Below, piece by piece: positions 1 to 6,995 of a stretch of 24,014 nt of DNA (the stretch's first letter is position 1; every line of letters starts with the position of its first letter). The stretch is taken from positions 1 to 24,014 of the IMG/VR virus record IMGVR_UViG_3300032284_000862; one strand, given 5' to 3'. The position numbers were made by a program, and so were the translations under genes. Source of the DNA: a virus. Under the pieces are notes generated by a model that saw only the letters and a list, made by a program, of their open reading frames with translations, searched no databases and was not told the origin of the DNA.

Positions 1-4
1 CACC

Positions 5-252
5 AAATCTTTTAGTGAAGGGTACAAGGCATAAAAGCGTTCCGCAAGGACTAGGCAGAAACTCGGAAGGGAGTATGCTAAAGAGAATCATAGATTTTAC
101 GCGAGTCGTCGAAGGATACAGGTTTTACAGACCGGGAGTATCTGGGGTGCGATAAACTTGCTCCATGTTTGCTAGACAAGTAGAGCAGAGCTGTAAACTC
201 TGGGTAGCCGGGGGAACAACCAAAACTTTCAGTATCCTTCACTAAAAGATTT
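5..252 (+). ncRNA. candidate structured RNA closed by a 21-bp inverted repeat
   Basis: Positions 5-25 and 232-252 are complementary over 21 bp with a single G-U wobble, so a transcript could form a long closing stem around about 206 nt. Several small hairpins can be read inside: 61-64 with 71-74 (ACTC/GAGT), 86-89 with 93-96 (AATC/GATT), 128-131 with 141-144 (CAGA/TCTG), and 186-190 with 198-202 (CAGAG/CTCTG around a 7-nt loop). No convincing gene lies in the region. It sits directly upstream of tRNA-Gly on the + strand, which is why + is preferred; the repeat itself does not set the strand. A long closing stem around a branched interior is seen in several phage-encoded ncRNA classes, but I cannot match it to a named one. 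Alternatively it is a small inverted-repeat element; no target duplication can be judged because the left flank is cut by the window. Confidence 0.45.
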
Positions 253-264
253 AAATACATTCAT

Positions 265-338
265 GCGGGATTAGTTTAATGGTCAAACGAAACCTTGCCA
301 AGGTTTAGTCAGGAGTTCGATTCTCCTATCCCGCTCCA
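265..338 (+). tRNA. tRNA-Gly (anticodon GCC)
   Basis: The cloverleaf can be read completely. Acceptor stem 265-271 (GCGGGAT) pairs with 328-334. D-stem GTTT/AAAC is 274-277 with 285-288. Anticodon stem AAACC/GGTTT is 290-294 with 302-306, around loop TTGCCAA with anticodon GCC at 297-299. T-stem AGGAG/CTCCT is 311-315 with 323-327, around TTCGATT. The discriminator is T335, and CCA is encoded at 336-338. It reads GGC and GGU codons. Confidence 0.96.
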
Positions 339-368
339 TTTTTCATTACTTTGATAAATAGGTATATT

Positions 369-806
369 ATGCTATCCTTCATCACTGACCTTCAATCTCC
401 GGTCCTTGATTATATCAAGGATGATCCAGTACGCCCAGAACTCCCAAAAGAGTTTCGTGTTGGTCCTGGAAGATTTGTCAGCGCCTTGCTAGACGGTGAT
501 AGCCCAACAGCGATTGTCTGCGTTAACCTACTAGACTTTGTTCCAGCAGGAGTTGAAGACTTAGGTAAGCAAGTTGACGAAGCGACAACAGCAGTATTCT
601 ACACCATTTGGAGTTATGCTCCAGGAGCAGGTGCTCGTTTACTGTTTGAAACAGTTGATCAAATCCGTAAGCAGTTCCCTACAGTTACAAACTTTGTTAC
701 ACTAAGCCCTAAGACAGATATGGCTAGACGCTTTCATACAAAGAACGGCGCAACTGTACATCGTGAAAACGCAGAAACAATCAACTATCTATACAACTTG
801 GGCTAA
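369..806 (+). CDS. GNAT-like acyltransferase, small phage protein
   Basis: The 145-aa product looks like a compact GNAT fold: a beta-rich N-terminal half, then a stretch at about residues 83-100 (APGAGARLLFETVDQIRK) in the position of the acetyl-CoA-binding motif A turn and helix. The end (residues 112-128, with SPKTDMARRFHTKNGA) resembles the GNAT motif B region, where a helix precedes a substrate-side strand. The substrate cannot be told. An upstream in-frame TTG at 351 would add six residues, but ATG 369 is preferred. The stop overlaps the next start by one base (TAATG). The AT-rich box GATAAATA at 353-360 resembles a T4-type late promoter, although it would leave almost no leader. The family call rests on pattern only and is moderate; the ORF itself is secure. 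Confidence 0.75.
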   Translation: MLSFITDLQSPVLDYIKDDPVRPELPKEFRVGPGRFVSALLDGDSPTAIVCVNLLDFVPAGVEDLGKQVDEATTAVFYTIWSYAPGAGARLLFETVDQIRKQFPTVTNFVTLSPKTDMARRFHTKNGATVHRENAETINYLYNLG

Positions 807-1294
807 TGAAAATCGAAGTAATTCCTAGCGTATTAACCGCGCAGGAGATCGATCTTCTTCTAGAGCAAGTTAATCCTAAACAAACAGCAGAGCCCATGAA
901 GTATTTTGATGGGCAGGAGCGTAACTACGGTATTAAAAAAGTACAATGCCTAGACAACGAGATTGTACAACAATTGATCGCTAGATATAATTTAAATGTC
1001 GAAAGTGCTACAATATTATACTATCCAAGAGGTAGCCGTAACGAAACACATTCAGATAACGCAATCGTTAACGCAGACGGTCAAGTAGAAAAGGTACGAG
1101 ACTGGACTAGAACAGCAGTGGTATTCTTAAATAAAAACTACATAGGTGGCGAACTAGTATATCCTAATCAGGGTGCTATGTTTGCTCCTACACTAGGAAC
1201 AATGATTTTAGCAAGTGCTGATTACGAATACGCACACTTTGTTAAGCCCGTTGTACAAGGTGAACGCTTTACACTTGTACTGAGAATCCTATGA
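806..1294 (+). CDS. 2-oxoglutarate/Fe(II)-dependent oxygenase (prolyl-4-hydroxylase-like)
   Basis: This 162-aa protein has the double-stranded beta-helix signature of 2OG/Fe(II) oxygenases: the metal-binding His82-Ser-Asp84, a Phe-Leu-Asn...Gly-Gly-Glu-Leu segment at 107-117 typical of the P4H-like subgroup, a distal His144, and Arg154 in GERFTL, which would bind the 2OG carboxylate. The length is that of a bare catalytic domain. Such enzymes hydroxylate protein side chains or small molecules using O2 and 2OG; the substrate here is unknown. It overlaps its upstream neighbour by one base and its downstream neighbour by four (ATGA), so the three genes at 369-1956 are probably co-translated. The family call is firm. 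Confidence 0.88.
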   Translation: MKIEVIPSVLTAQEIDLLLEQVNPKQTAEPMKYFDGQERNYGIKKVQCLDNEIVQQLIARYNLNVESATILYYPRGSRNETHSDNAIVNADGQVEKVRDWTRTAVVFLNKNYIGGELVYPNQGAMFAPTLGTMILASADYEYAHFVKPVVQGERFTLVLRIL

Positions 1295-1956
1295 TTAAAA
1301 ATCTAACAGTACTAAACAACTTCTACGATGCCCCTGAAAAGATTCTAAACTTATCTGACGGTGAATTTCCCATCTTTGGATGCGGTACGGGTAATCGTAG
1401 CATAGGGCTACAGGATGTTGATCGTAACTTATACAATCAGTTCTGTCGCAAAATATTCCAGCTACATGGAATTAATGACCCACGCGGTCTACATGTCTTT
1501 ACATTCTTTATGGAACACTACTATAATGCTGTAGACATTTTCAACAAAGGTTGGGCACATATAGATGGCAAGAACCCAGATGCTTGCCGCATGACTACAG
1601 AAGACTACAAATTAGTCGTGTGTGGACAGATATTTTTAACGCCTAATCCAGATCCAGATAGTGGTGTACACATCTACAGACTTAAAGACGACCGTAGCTG
1701 GAGTCAACAAGAACTGTATGATCGATGTATCAACGACTACACAATCCCCAGAGAAGAATACCAAGCAGGTCGTATTGACCTAGCAGAATATACTCGCTTA
1801 CATAACGAGTATCACGATAACTTTGAGCAAGATGCTGAAGTTAAAAATCAGTTTAACCGAATGGTTAGCTGGAGGGCAGGCACGCTACATACCCAAAATA
1901 TGACAGCCAAAATGCCCACACGATTAAACCAATACTTTTTTATACAGAAAATCTAG
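1291..1956 (+). CDS. DUF6445-like putative 2OG/Fe(II) oxygenase
   Basis: The 221-aa product shows the pattern of the DUF6445 family, a likely branch of the 2OG/Fe(II) oxygenases: Trp-Ala-His90-Ile-Asp92 as the HxD pair, a following strand GQIFLTPNPDPDSGVHIYR (about 112-130), then, after an insert, NRMVSWRAGTLH with distal His200, and Arg211 just before the last strand. The insert at about 131-185 is rich in charged residues and Tyr, with no recognisable domain. No biochemical function is established for this family to my knowledge, so hydroxylase activity is inferred from the conserved residues. The ATG overlaps the previous stop (ATGA). Its stop codon is immediately followed by the -35 box of the next transcription unit. 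Confidence 0.8.
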   Translation: MIKNLTVLNNFYDAPEKILNLSDGEFPIFGCGTGNRSIGLQDVDRNLYNQFCRKIFQLHGINDPRGLHVFTFFMEHYYNAVDIFNKGWAHIDGKNPDACRMTTEDYKLVVCGQIFLTPNPDPDSGVHIYRLKDDRSWSQQELYDRCINDYTIPREEYQAGRIDLAEYTRLHNEYHDNFEQDAEVKNQFNRMVSWRAGTLHTQNMTAKMPTRLNQYFFIQKI

Positions 1957-1985
1957 TTGACACGCTGATAAAATTCTGCTATAAT
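1957..1985 (+). promoter_or_regulatory. full-consensus sigma70 promoter with extended -10
   Basis: TTGACA at 1957-1962 and TATAAT at 1980-1985 are separated by exactly 17 bp, and TG at the extended -10 position precedes the -10 (TGCTATAAT). Every consensus element recognised by host sigma70 RNA polymerase is present. The start point would be near 1992, giving a leader of about 16 nt that carries the AGGAG ribosome-binding site before ATG 2008. The -35 box begins right after the upstream stop codon. It probably drives the run 2008-6169. Confidence 0.88.
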
Positions 1986-2007
1986 CATATTATAACAGGA
2001 GCAGATT

Positions 2008-2544
2008 ATGCCATGGATTCAAAATGTATCGTTAAGTGATGTTCGGAGAGGCTTTCATATCGAGCCGGGTCCTAACGCCATGCTGATTCAAATTGTTGAT
2101 TGCGGCATGGGGTTCCCTCGTCCATTGCGTGACTTCAAAGAAGTACATCAGTTTGAGTTCCTCGATGTAGAGGAAAAGGACGAAGTGCTCGAGGAAGAAA
2201 TGAAGTGTAGCCAAAAGCAGGCTAACGAGCTTGTTCGTTTGCTACAACACGCATTAGAAAATCGTATGCACGTAGTTGTTCATTGTGTAGCAGGTGTATG
2301 CCGAAGCGGAGCAGTTTGCGAAGTCGGTGTTATGCTGGGCTTTGATGACACAGAGCGTTTCCGTAGTCCTAATCTACTTGTCAAGCATCGTATGATGAAG
2401 GCCCTAGGTTGGACATACGATGAAAACGAACCTCACTCTATTAACGGAGTGATGGTTCCCGAAGATTGGACAAACGATAACGAGAAAGTTTTTATACTTG
2501 CGGATGCTCGACATGCCCGCAGAGAAAGAGAAGGTGATATTTAA
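2008..2544 (+). CDS. dual-specificity/tyrosine phosphatase-like protein
   Basis: This 178-aa protein carries the CX5R signature of cysteine-based phosphatases: His92-Cys93-Val-Ala-Gly-Val-Cys-Arg99-Ser100, following a hydrophobic strand (VVV) as expected for the P-loop. Cys93 would be the nucleophile and Arg99 would bind phosphate. An acidic stretch at about 53-64 may supply the general acid. The size fits a single-domain dual-specificity phosphatase. Substrates could be phosphoproteins, or nucleotide or RNA 5' phosphates; the sequence does not decide. ATG 2008 has a good ribosome-binding site (AGGAG, 8 nt upstream). The gene directly abuts a kinase gene, so the two may have opposed or sequential roles. 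Confidence 0.87.
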   Translation: MPWIQNVSLSDVRRGFHIEPGPNAMLIQIVDCGMGFPRPLRDFKEVHQFEFLDVEEKDEVLEEEMKCSQKQANELVRLLQHALENRMHVVVHCVAGVCRSGAVCEVGVMLGFDDTERFRSPNLLVKHRMMKALGWTYDENEPHSINGVMVPEDWTNDNEKVFILADARHARREREGDI

Positions 2545-3009
2545 ATGCCAAAGTGTTATCAATTAATTGGAATTCCAGGTAGCGGAAAGAGTACCTGGGC
2601 TCGTTCTCAAGACTGGGTCGACGACTGTGCCTACATTAGTACAGACAAATTTGTAGATGCCTATGCTGAAAAAGTAGGCAAAACCTACAGCGAAGTGTTT
2701 AAGGATTACATGCCTACAGCAGTTGACCTAATGGCCAAAGAAGTTGTTGCGGCTCGTGAAGCAGGAAAAGATATTATTTGGGATCAAACTAGCACAACTA
2801 TTGCCAGTCGAACTCGTAAGTTTAATATGTTGCCTGACTATGAGCATATTGCTGTAGTATTTAAAGCACCAGATGCTAACGAACTTATTCGCCGATTGAA
2901 TAGTCGTCCAGGTAAAGATATTCCGTTAGATGTGATTGAACTAATGATTAAAAATTGGGAAAGCCCGACCGAGGAAGAAGGATTTAAAGACATCTGGGTG
3001 GCCGCTTAA
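2545..3009 (+). CDS. P-loop kinase, polynucleotide-kinase-like
   Basis: The 154-aa product opens with a Walker A loop (Gly9-Ile-Pro-Gly-Ser-Gly-Lys15-Ser-Thr17). A Ser/Thr-Asp-Lys stretch follows at about 32-35 (STDKF). A hydrophobic strand ends in Asp at about 80 (DIIWDQT), and an Arg-rich lid region lies at about 115-123 (RRLNSR). This matches the AAA-type P-loop kinases related to the 5'-kinase half of T4 polynucleotide kinase, without the 3'-phosphatase domain. It would transfer phosphate from ATP to a 5'-OH of RNA or DNA, or to another small substrate. ATG 2545 follows the phosphatase stop with no gap, so they are probably translationally coupled. Family certain; substrate inferred. Confidence 0.85.
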   Translation: MPKCYQLIGIPGSGKSTWARSQDWVDDCAYISTDKFVDAYAEKVGKTYSEVFKDYMPTAVDLMAKEVVAAREAGKDIIWDQTSTTIASRTRKFNMLPDYEHIAVVFKAPDANELIRRLNSRPGKDIPLDVIELMIKNWESPTEEEGFKDIWVAA

Positions 3010-3019
3010 TAAATATCGG

Positions 3020-4546
3020 ATGAAAATAATAATTATCGGTGGTGGTACATCAGGATGGTGGACAGCAGGTTACTTGTCTAAATTTGGCAAGGATTTAGAT
3101 ATTACGGTAATTGAAAGTCCTACTATTCCAAAAATAGGAGTAGGCGAAAGCGTACTTCCCCAAACTACTCTATTCTTAAGTAAATTAGGAATGGATGAAA
3201 AAGTTTGGATGAAGGACTGTGAAGCTGTTTATAAACTAGGTAACATGAAACAGGGATGGCATCGTAAAGATGATAAACCATTCCTGTTTTCTTTTTGGTG
3301 GAACTATGCTGAAAATGCTCTAGGTCGTAGTATGAGCTTTAGGCCAGGCCCTAGCATACTTTGGAATCATAGAAACTCAGCAAGGATTGGAGACTATTGG
3401 CTTGCTATGCGAAACACAGGCGAGAAGACCAATGAAGACTTTGTTCCTGATCTAAGTGACAGCTACGCACTTACACAAAATATGAGCAAGCCGTTTGATC
3501 AAGAAGGCAATCCTGTACTAGGTAACTGGGCCCCTTATAGCTATCATATTAACGCATTTAAGGCAGGCGAAGTTGTTAGAGATAATTGTGCTATTCCTAA
3601 TGGTGTTAAAAATATTCTTGCCGATGTTGTAGATGTAGTAGAACAAGATGGTAAAATTGTTTCTATTAAACTAGACGACGGCGAAGAACATACTGCCGAC
3701 CTATGGGTAGACTGTTCTGGATTCAGAAGGTTACTAATGAGTAAACTAGATCCAGAAGTTAAACGATATGAACATATTCGTACAAACTCAGCAGTAGTCG
3801 CTCCTTTCCCTTACGATGATGTAACTAAAGAACTTGAACCTTATACTCAGAGTATCGCTAGACCTTACGGATGGCAGTTTATTGTTACATTAACCGGACG
3901 AGCAGGTAGCGGGTATGTATTTGACCGTAGGCTATTAGATCCAGAGCAAGCAAAGAAAGACCTGCTAAGTTTCTGGCCAGGTAAGACTCCAGCAATAGAG
4001 CCTAGGTTAATTACATGGGATCCTAGTAGACTAGTTAAGCCTTGGAAGAGTAATGTAGTGTGTATTGGTTTAAGTGCCTTTTTCATGGATCCATTGGAGG
4101 CGAACGGTGTCTACGGTATTGAATACGGAGTTGAAACTCTGTTTAGAGTATTAGACAAGAACAATTATGTTGTTAATGATTATGCCTCAGAGCTTTATTC
4201 TAGAACAGTAGGTCGTCAGTTAGACTACATGAGCGAGTATATTACCCATCACTACATGCACACCGATCGTGATGATACAGAGTTTTGGCGTTACTATAAA
4301 AACCTAGCAAAGGAAACTAACGCTGAAGAAAAGTTATGGGAACTATACATGAGCAGGGACAACCCCAAGCATCATTTATTTCCAGATGCTATTTGGTTAA
4401 GCCTTGCTGTGTACTTCGATAAGTTTAAAGATAAAGAGTTTACTAACTTAAAGCCTCATATGTTTGAGCATGTAAAGAACCATATACAATTTACTCGTAC
4501 TCATTCTGAGATTTCAGCATCTATATGTAAGAAAGTTTGGGAATGA
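3020..4546 (+). CDS. flavin-dependent tryptophan-halogenase-like protein
   Basis: The 508-aa protein is full length for the Trp halogenase family (about 500-530 aa). It begins with a dinucleotide-binding motif (GGGTSGWW, residues 7-14) and has the GESVLPQ segment at 42-48. Lys72 sits in the position of the catalytic lysine of characterised halogenases. The flavin-site motif MDPLEANG is near 356-363. The family's WxWxIP motif is only partly kept: residues 284-289 read GWQFIV. The fold and cofactor are therefore clear, but halogenation itself is uncertain. If active it would need FADH2, O2 and halide, with reduced flavin from the host; no flavin reductase is in the window. It starts 10 nt after the kinase stop and its TGA overlaps the next ATG. 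Confidence 0.88.
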   Translation: MKIIIIGGGTSGWWTAGYLSKFGKDLDITVIESPTIPKIGVGESVLPQTTLFLSKLGMDEKVWMKDCEAVYKLGNMKQGWHRKDDKPFLFSFWWNYAENALGRSMSFRPGPSILWNHRNSARIGDYWLAMRNTGEKTNEDFVPDLSDSYALTQNMSKPFDQEGNPVLGNWAPYSYHINAFKAGEVVRDNCAIPNGVKNILADVVDVVEQDGKIVSIKLDDGEEHTADLWVDCSGFRRLLMSKLDPEVKRYEHIRTNSAVVAPFPYDDVTKELEPYTQSIARPYGWQFIVTLTGRAGSGYVFDRRLLDPEQAKKDLLSFWPGKTPAIEPRLITWDPSRLVKPWKSNVVCIGLSAFFMDPLEANGVYGIEYGVETLFRVLDKNNYVVNDYASELYSRTVGRQLDYMSEYITHHYMHTDRDDTEFWRYYKNLAKETNAEEKLWELYMSRDNPKHHLFPDAIWLSLAVYFDKFKDKEFTNLKPHMFEHVKNHIQFTRTHSEISASICKKVWE

Positions 4547-4728
4547 AAACTATACTATCTGGAATACTGTATTCTATTATAGGAGTAGCAGGAGTAATTT
4601 TATCAAACAAGTATCCCATGGGCGAACTGTATATGATGGGACCGGGACTTTTCCCATCAATTATATCTTCTGGTATATTAATCTGTGGTTTGATACTCAT
4701 ACTGAAAGGTATGATCAATGCTAGATAA
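4543..4728 (+). CDS. tctB: half-length TctB-like small membrane subunit of a tripartite tricarboxylate transporter
   Basis: The 61-aa product has two hydrophobic helices (about 4-21 and 38-56). Between them is the motif Gly-Pro-Gly-Leu-Phe-Pro at 33-38, which is the hallmark GPGxFP turn near the N-terminus of TctB-type subunits. Ordinary TctB proteins are about 140-180 aa with four helices, so this looks like the N-terminal half alone. I see no leftover second half in any frame, because TctA starts inside its last codons, so this seems a compact form rather than a fresh frameshift. ATG 4543 overlaps the halogenase stop (ATGA); the upstream in-frame TTG at 4537 is less likely. It lies directly before tctA, in the usual B-A order. 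Confidence 0.75.
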   Translation: MKTILSGILYSIIGVAGVILSNKYPMGELYMMGPGLFPSIISSGILICGLILILKGMINAR

Positions 4729-6169
4729 CCTTGCCTTAGGATTTGCCACAGCATTTAGTCTACAAAATATATTCTATTGTTTCATGGGATGCTTCCTTGG
4801 AACAATAGTAGGAGTACTGCCAGGGATCAGTGTAGTATCTACACTTAGCATTCTTATCCCGTTAACCTATACACTGAGTCCTACCTCGACATTAATCATG
4901 ATGGCGGGAATTTATTATGGCGCACAGTACGGTAGTTCAACTTGTGCTATTCTAATTAATAATCCCGGAGAGAACTCTAGTGTCATAACCTGTATAGATG
5001 GATATGCTATGACACAGAATGGCCGTGCTGGTGCCGCAATCGTAGTAGCAGGACTATCAAGTTTTATTGCTGGATGTATTGCTACAGTTATTATTGCGTT
5101 GTTTGCTCCTTCATTAACTGAATTAGCTTTTAAGTTTGGACCAGCAGAGTATAGTTGTATGATGCTGATGGGATTAATCAGTATTGCTGTTCTTACCAAC
5201 AGTGATCCTGTAGCAGGAATAGCAGTAGGCCTGTTGGGTATGTTGTTAGGATGTATTGGTACTGATGTTAATAGTGCTATCAGTAGATTTAATTTTGGTG
5301 TTAATGCTCTTGTTGATGGAGTCGGTGTTAATAATATTGCTATAGGTATATTTGGAGTAACAGAATTAATTCGAGGTTACTTAGATAAGACTCCTAGAGT
5401 TGTTCATAGTAAATTAAACATCATGCCTAACAAAGATGATCTGAAACGCATGTGGCCAGCGGCATTAAGAGGAACAGGCATCGGATCTTTTCTAGGACTA
5501 CTGCCCGGAGGCGGAGCCGCGATTGCTAGCTACATGAGTTATGTGTTTGAGAAAAGATTTAGTAAACTAGGTAACGGAGCCATTGAAGGAGTTGCCGCAC
5601 CAGAAGCTGGCAATAATGCCGCGGCTCAGACAGGATTTATTCCGTTGCTAGCAATGGGTATTCCAGAAAACGCTGTAATGAGTATCATGTTGGCCACTAT
5701 GATCATAGCAGGAATACAGCCGGGTCCAAGTGTAATAGTAAATCAACCCGAACTATTCTGGGGAGTTACTGTTAGTATGTTGATTGGTAACCTAATCCTA
5801 GTCATTCTAAATATACCATTAGTTGGCATTTGGGTTAAACTTATTTCAATACCTAAACACTTATTGTTTCCTTTGATATTTTTATTATGTGTTTACGGTG
5901 CTTATGTTGTAAATCATAGCGGAGTTGATGTTATAATAATGCTAGTGCTAGGAGTTCTAGGATATGTGTTTTATCTATTAGATATACAGCCTGCTCCGTT
6001 AATGCTAGGATTTGTTTTGGGCCCGCTGTTTGAAGAATACTTTAGACGGGCTATGAGTATTAGTAGGGGCAGTTTTGAACCATTTTTAACTAGCCCTATA
6101 TGTGTTGTTTTATTGCTACTAATTGGAGGATTTCTAATTTTAGGGCTTTACAAAATGGTAAAACGGTAG
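4718..6169 (+). CDS. tctA: TctA-family large permease subunit (tripartite tricarboxylate transporter)
   Basis: The 483-aa polytopic membrane protein has the diagnostic TctA features. GVLPGIS is at 32-38. Residues 65-85 read as the family's Tyr-Gly...Ser-Thr-Cys-Ala-Ile-Leu...Asn-Asn-Pro-Gly block. Asp-Gly-Tyr is at 94-96. A second Leu-Pro-Gly-Gly-Gly loop and a C-terminal MGIPEN...GIQPGPS block mark the inverted repeat of the fold. The length is near normal for the family (about 500 aa). TctA is the inner-membrane channel of secondary carriers that take up citrate or other carboxylates delivered by the periplasmic TctC protein. No TctC gene lies in the window, so a host binding protein would be needed. 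It overlaps the mini-TctB gene by 11 nt. Identification is firm; the substrate is unknown. Confidence 0.93.
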   Translation: MLDNLALGFATAFSLQNIFYCFMGCFLGTIVGVLPGISVVSTLSILIPLTYTLSPTSTLIMMAGIYYGAQYGSSTCAILINNPGENSSVITCIDGYAMTQNGRAGAAIVVAGLSSFIAGCIATVIIALFAPSLTELAFKFGPAEYSCMMLMGLISIAVLTNSDPVAGIAVGLLGMLLGCIGTDVNSAISRFNFGVNALVDGVGVNNIAIGIFGVTELIRGYLDKTPRVVHSKLNIMPNKDDLKRMWPAALRGTGIGSFLGLLPGGGAAIASYMSYVFEKRFSKLGNGAIEGVAAPEAGNNAAAQTGFIPLLAMGIPENAVMSIMLATMIIAGIQPGPSVIVNQPELFWGVTVSMLIGNLILVILNIPLVGIWVKLISIPKHLLFPLIFLLCVYGAYVVNHSGVDVIIMLVLGVLGYVFYLLDIQPAPLMLGFVLGPLFEEYFRRAMSISRGSFEPFLTSPICVVLLLLIGGFLILGLYKMVKR

Positions 6170-6175
6170 TACAAT
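6147..6175 (+). promoter_or_regulatory. probable sigma70-type promoter
   Basis: TTTACA at 6147-6152 and TACAAT at 6170-6175 are spaced by 17 bp, each matching five of six consensus positions. They lie at the end of tctA, about 22 nt before the small gene at 6198, whose leader has an AAGAAAGGG ribosome-binding site. It would start the unit 6198-8389. It is weaker than the promoters at 1957 and 16774. Confidence 0.5.
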
Positions 6176-6197
6176 ATAACATTAAGAAAGGGATCAT

Positions 6198-6371
6198 ATG
6201 GCTGGAACTGCGAAATCGGTGTACTTGACAATCACTAAAAAAGGTAGTTACAAAACAGAGTTTACCAAAGTGTTCTTTGATGCTAAGGCATACAATGAAT
6301 ATGTTAAGACAGACGAGTTCAAAGCCAAATGGCCCGTAGAAGAATTTGTAATCACAAAAGAAGTTTATTAA
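6198..6371 (+). CDS. 57-aa protein of unknown function
   Basis: A short open frame of 57 residues starts at ATG 6198 behind a purine-rich ribosome-binding site (AAAGGG, 7 nt upstream). It ends with TAA at 6369-6371, 15 nt before the next gene. The product is rich in Lys, Thr and aromatic residues, with beta-prone segments in the first half (SVYLTITKKGSYKTEF) and a short acidic/aromatic helix in the second. It has no signal peptide, membrane segment or metal motif. Support comes from codon structure, the ribosome-binding site and the way it fills an otherwise empty gap in a gene-dense region. I do not recognise the family. Confidence 0.75.
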   Translation: MAGTAKSVYLTITKKGSYKTEFTKVFFDAKAYNEYVKTDEFKAKWPVEEFVITKEVY

Positions 6372-6386
6372 AGAAAGGAGGCGAAT

Positions 6387-6995
6387 ATGCCAAGTGTATT
6401 TTTGGTAAGTGATACGCACTTTGGTCACATGGGCGTATGCCGCTTCACGAGAAACGACGGCGTGACAAAGTTGCGTCCTTGGGATAGTCCTGAGGAAATG
6501 GACGAAGCAATGATCAAGGCTTGGAACGAAAGAGTCAAGCCCACTGATAAAGTTTACCATTTGGGCGATGTTGTTATTAACCGCAAGGCTATGTCAACAT
6601 TGGCTAGATTGAACGGAGATAAGGTATTGATCCGCGGTAACCACGACATCTTTAGAGATGACGAATACCGTCAATACTTCCGCGAATTGAGAGCGTACCA
6701 TGTTATGGATGGAATGATTTTGAGTCACATTCCTTTGCACTCTGATTCGTTGGGTAGGTTTGGTACTAACATTCACGGTCACACTCACGCAAACCGCGTG
6801 AAGAAGGCTAGGGGTGTAGACGCTCGTACTGGAGAAATCTTGTACAGCGATGAGAACGATGTTCGTTACCATTGCGTTTGCGTTGAACAAACACCAGACT
6901 TTGCTCCTATCTTGTTCGAAGATGTAAAGAAGCGCATCATCGAAGAAGGTGGTTCAATCGAAATGCGGAATGGAAACTACGCTAGGGCAGACTAA
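6387..6995 (+). CDS. calcineurin-like metallophosphoesterase
   Basis: All metal-binding blocks of the calcineurin-like phosphoesterase fold are present in the 202-aa product: Asp9-Thr-His11, Gly60-Asp61, Gly84-Asn85-His86-Asp87, His114 and His130-Gly-His132-Thr-His134. The intact set implies an active two-metal phosphoesterase. Phage members of this group act on phosphomonoesters, phosphodiesters or diadenosine polyphosphates; the substrate cannot be set here. ATG 6387 has the best Shine-Dalgarno sequence in the window (AAGGAGG, 5-6 nt before the start), suggesting high expression. The stop overlaps the next start (TAATG). The C-terminal 50 residues beyond the core are not recognisable. Confidence 0.93.
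   Translation: MPSVFLVSDTHFGHMGVCRFTRNDGVTKLRPWDSPEEMDEAMIKAWNERVKPTDKVYHLGDVVINRKAMSTLARLNGDKVLIRGNHDIFRDDEYRQYFRELRAYHVMDGMILSHIPLHSDSLGRFGTNIHGHTHANRVKKARGVDARTGEILYSDENDVRYHCVCVEQTPDFAPILFEDVKKRIIEEGGSIEMRNGNYARAD

Noticed and set aside
186-202. tRNA-Tyr anticodon-arm look-alike (CAGAG, CTGTAAA, CTCTG)
   Set aside because: No matching acceptor stem, D-arm or TTCRA-type T-arm could be placed around it, so it is treated as one hairpin of the candidate RNA.
78-260. 60-aa minus-strand ORF across the inverted-repeat region
   Set aside because: It runs through the stem arm and hairpins, has no ribosome-binding site I can see, its product resembles nothing known, and no other gene in the window uses the minus strand.
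6096-6560. 154-aa minus-strand ORF
   Set aside because: It lies opposite the end of tctA, the 57-aa gene and the start of the phosphoesterase, whose + strand frames have motifs and ribosome-binding sites. The composition (Phe, Cys and His rich) is typical of a shadow frame.
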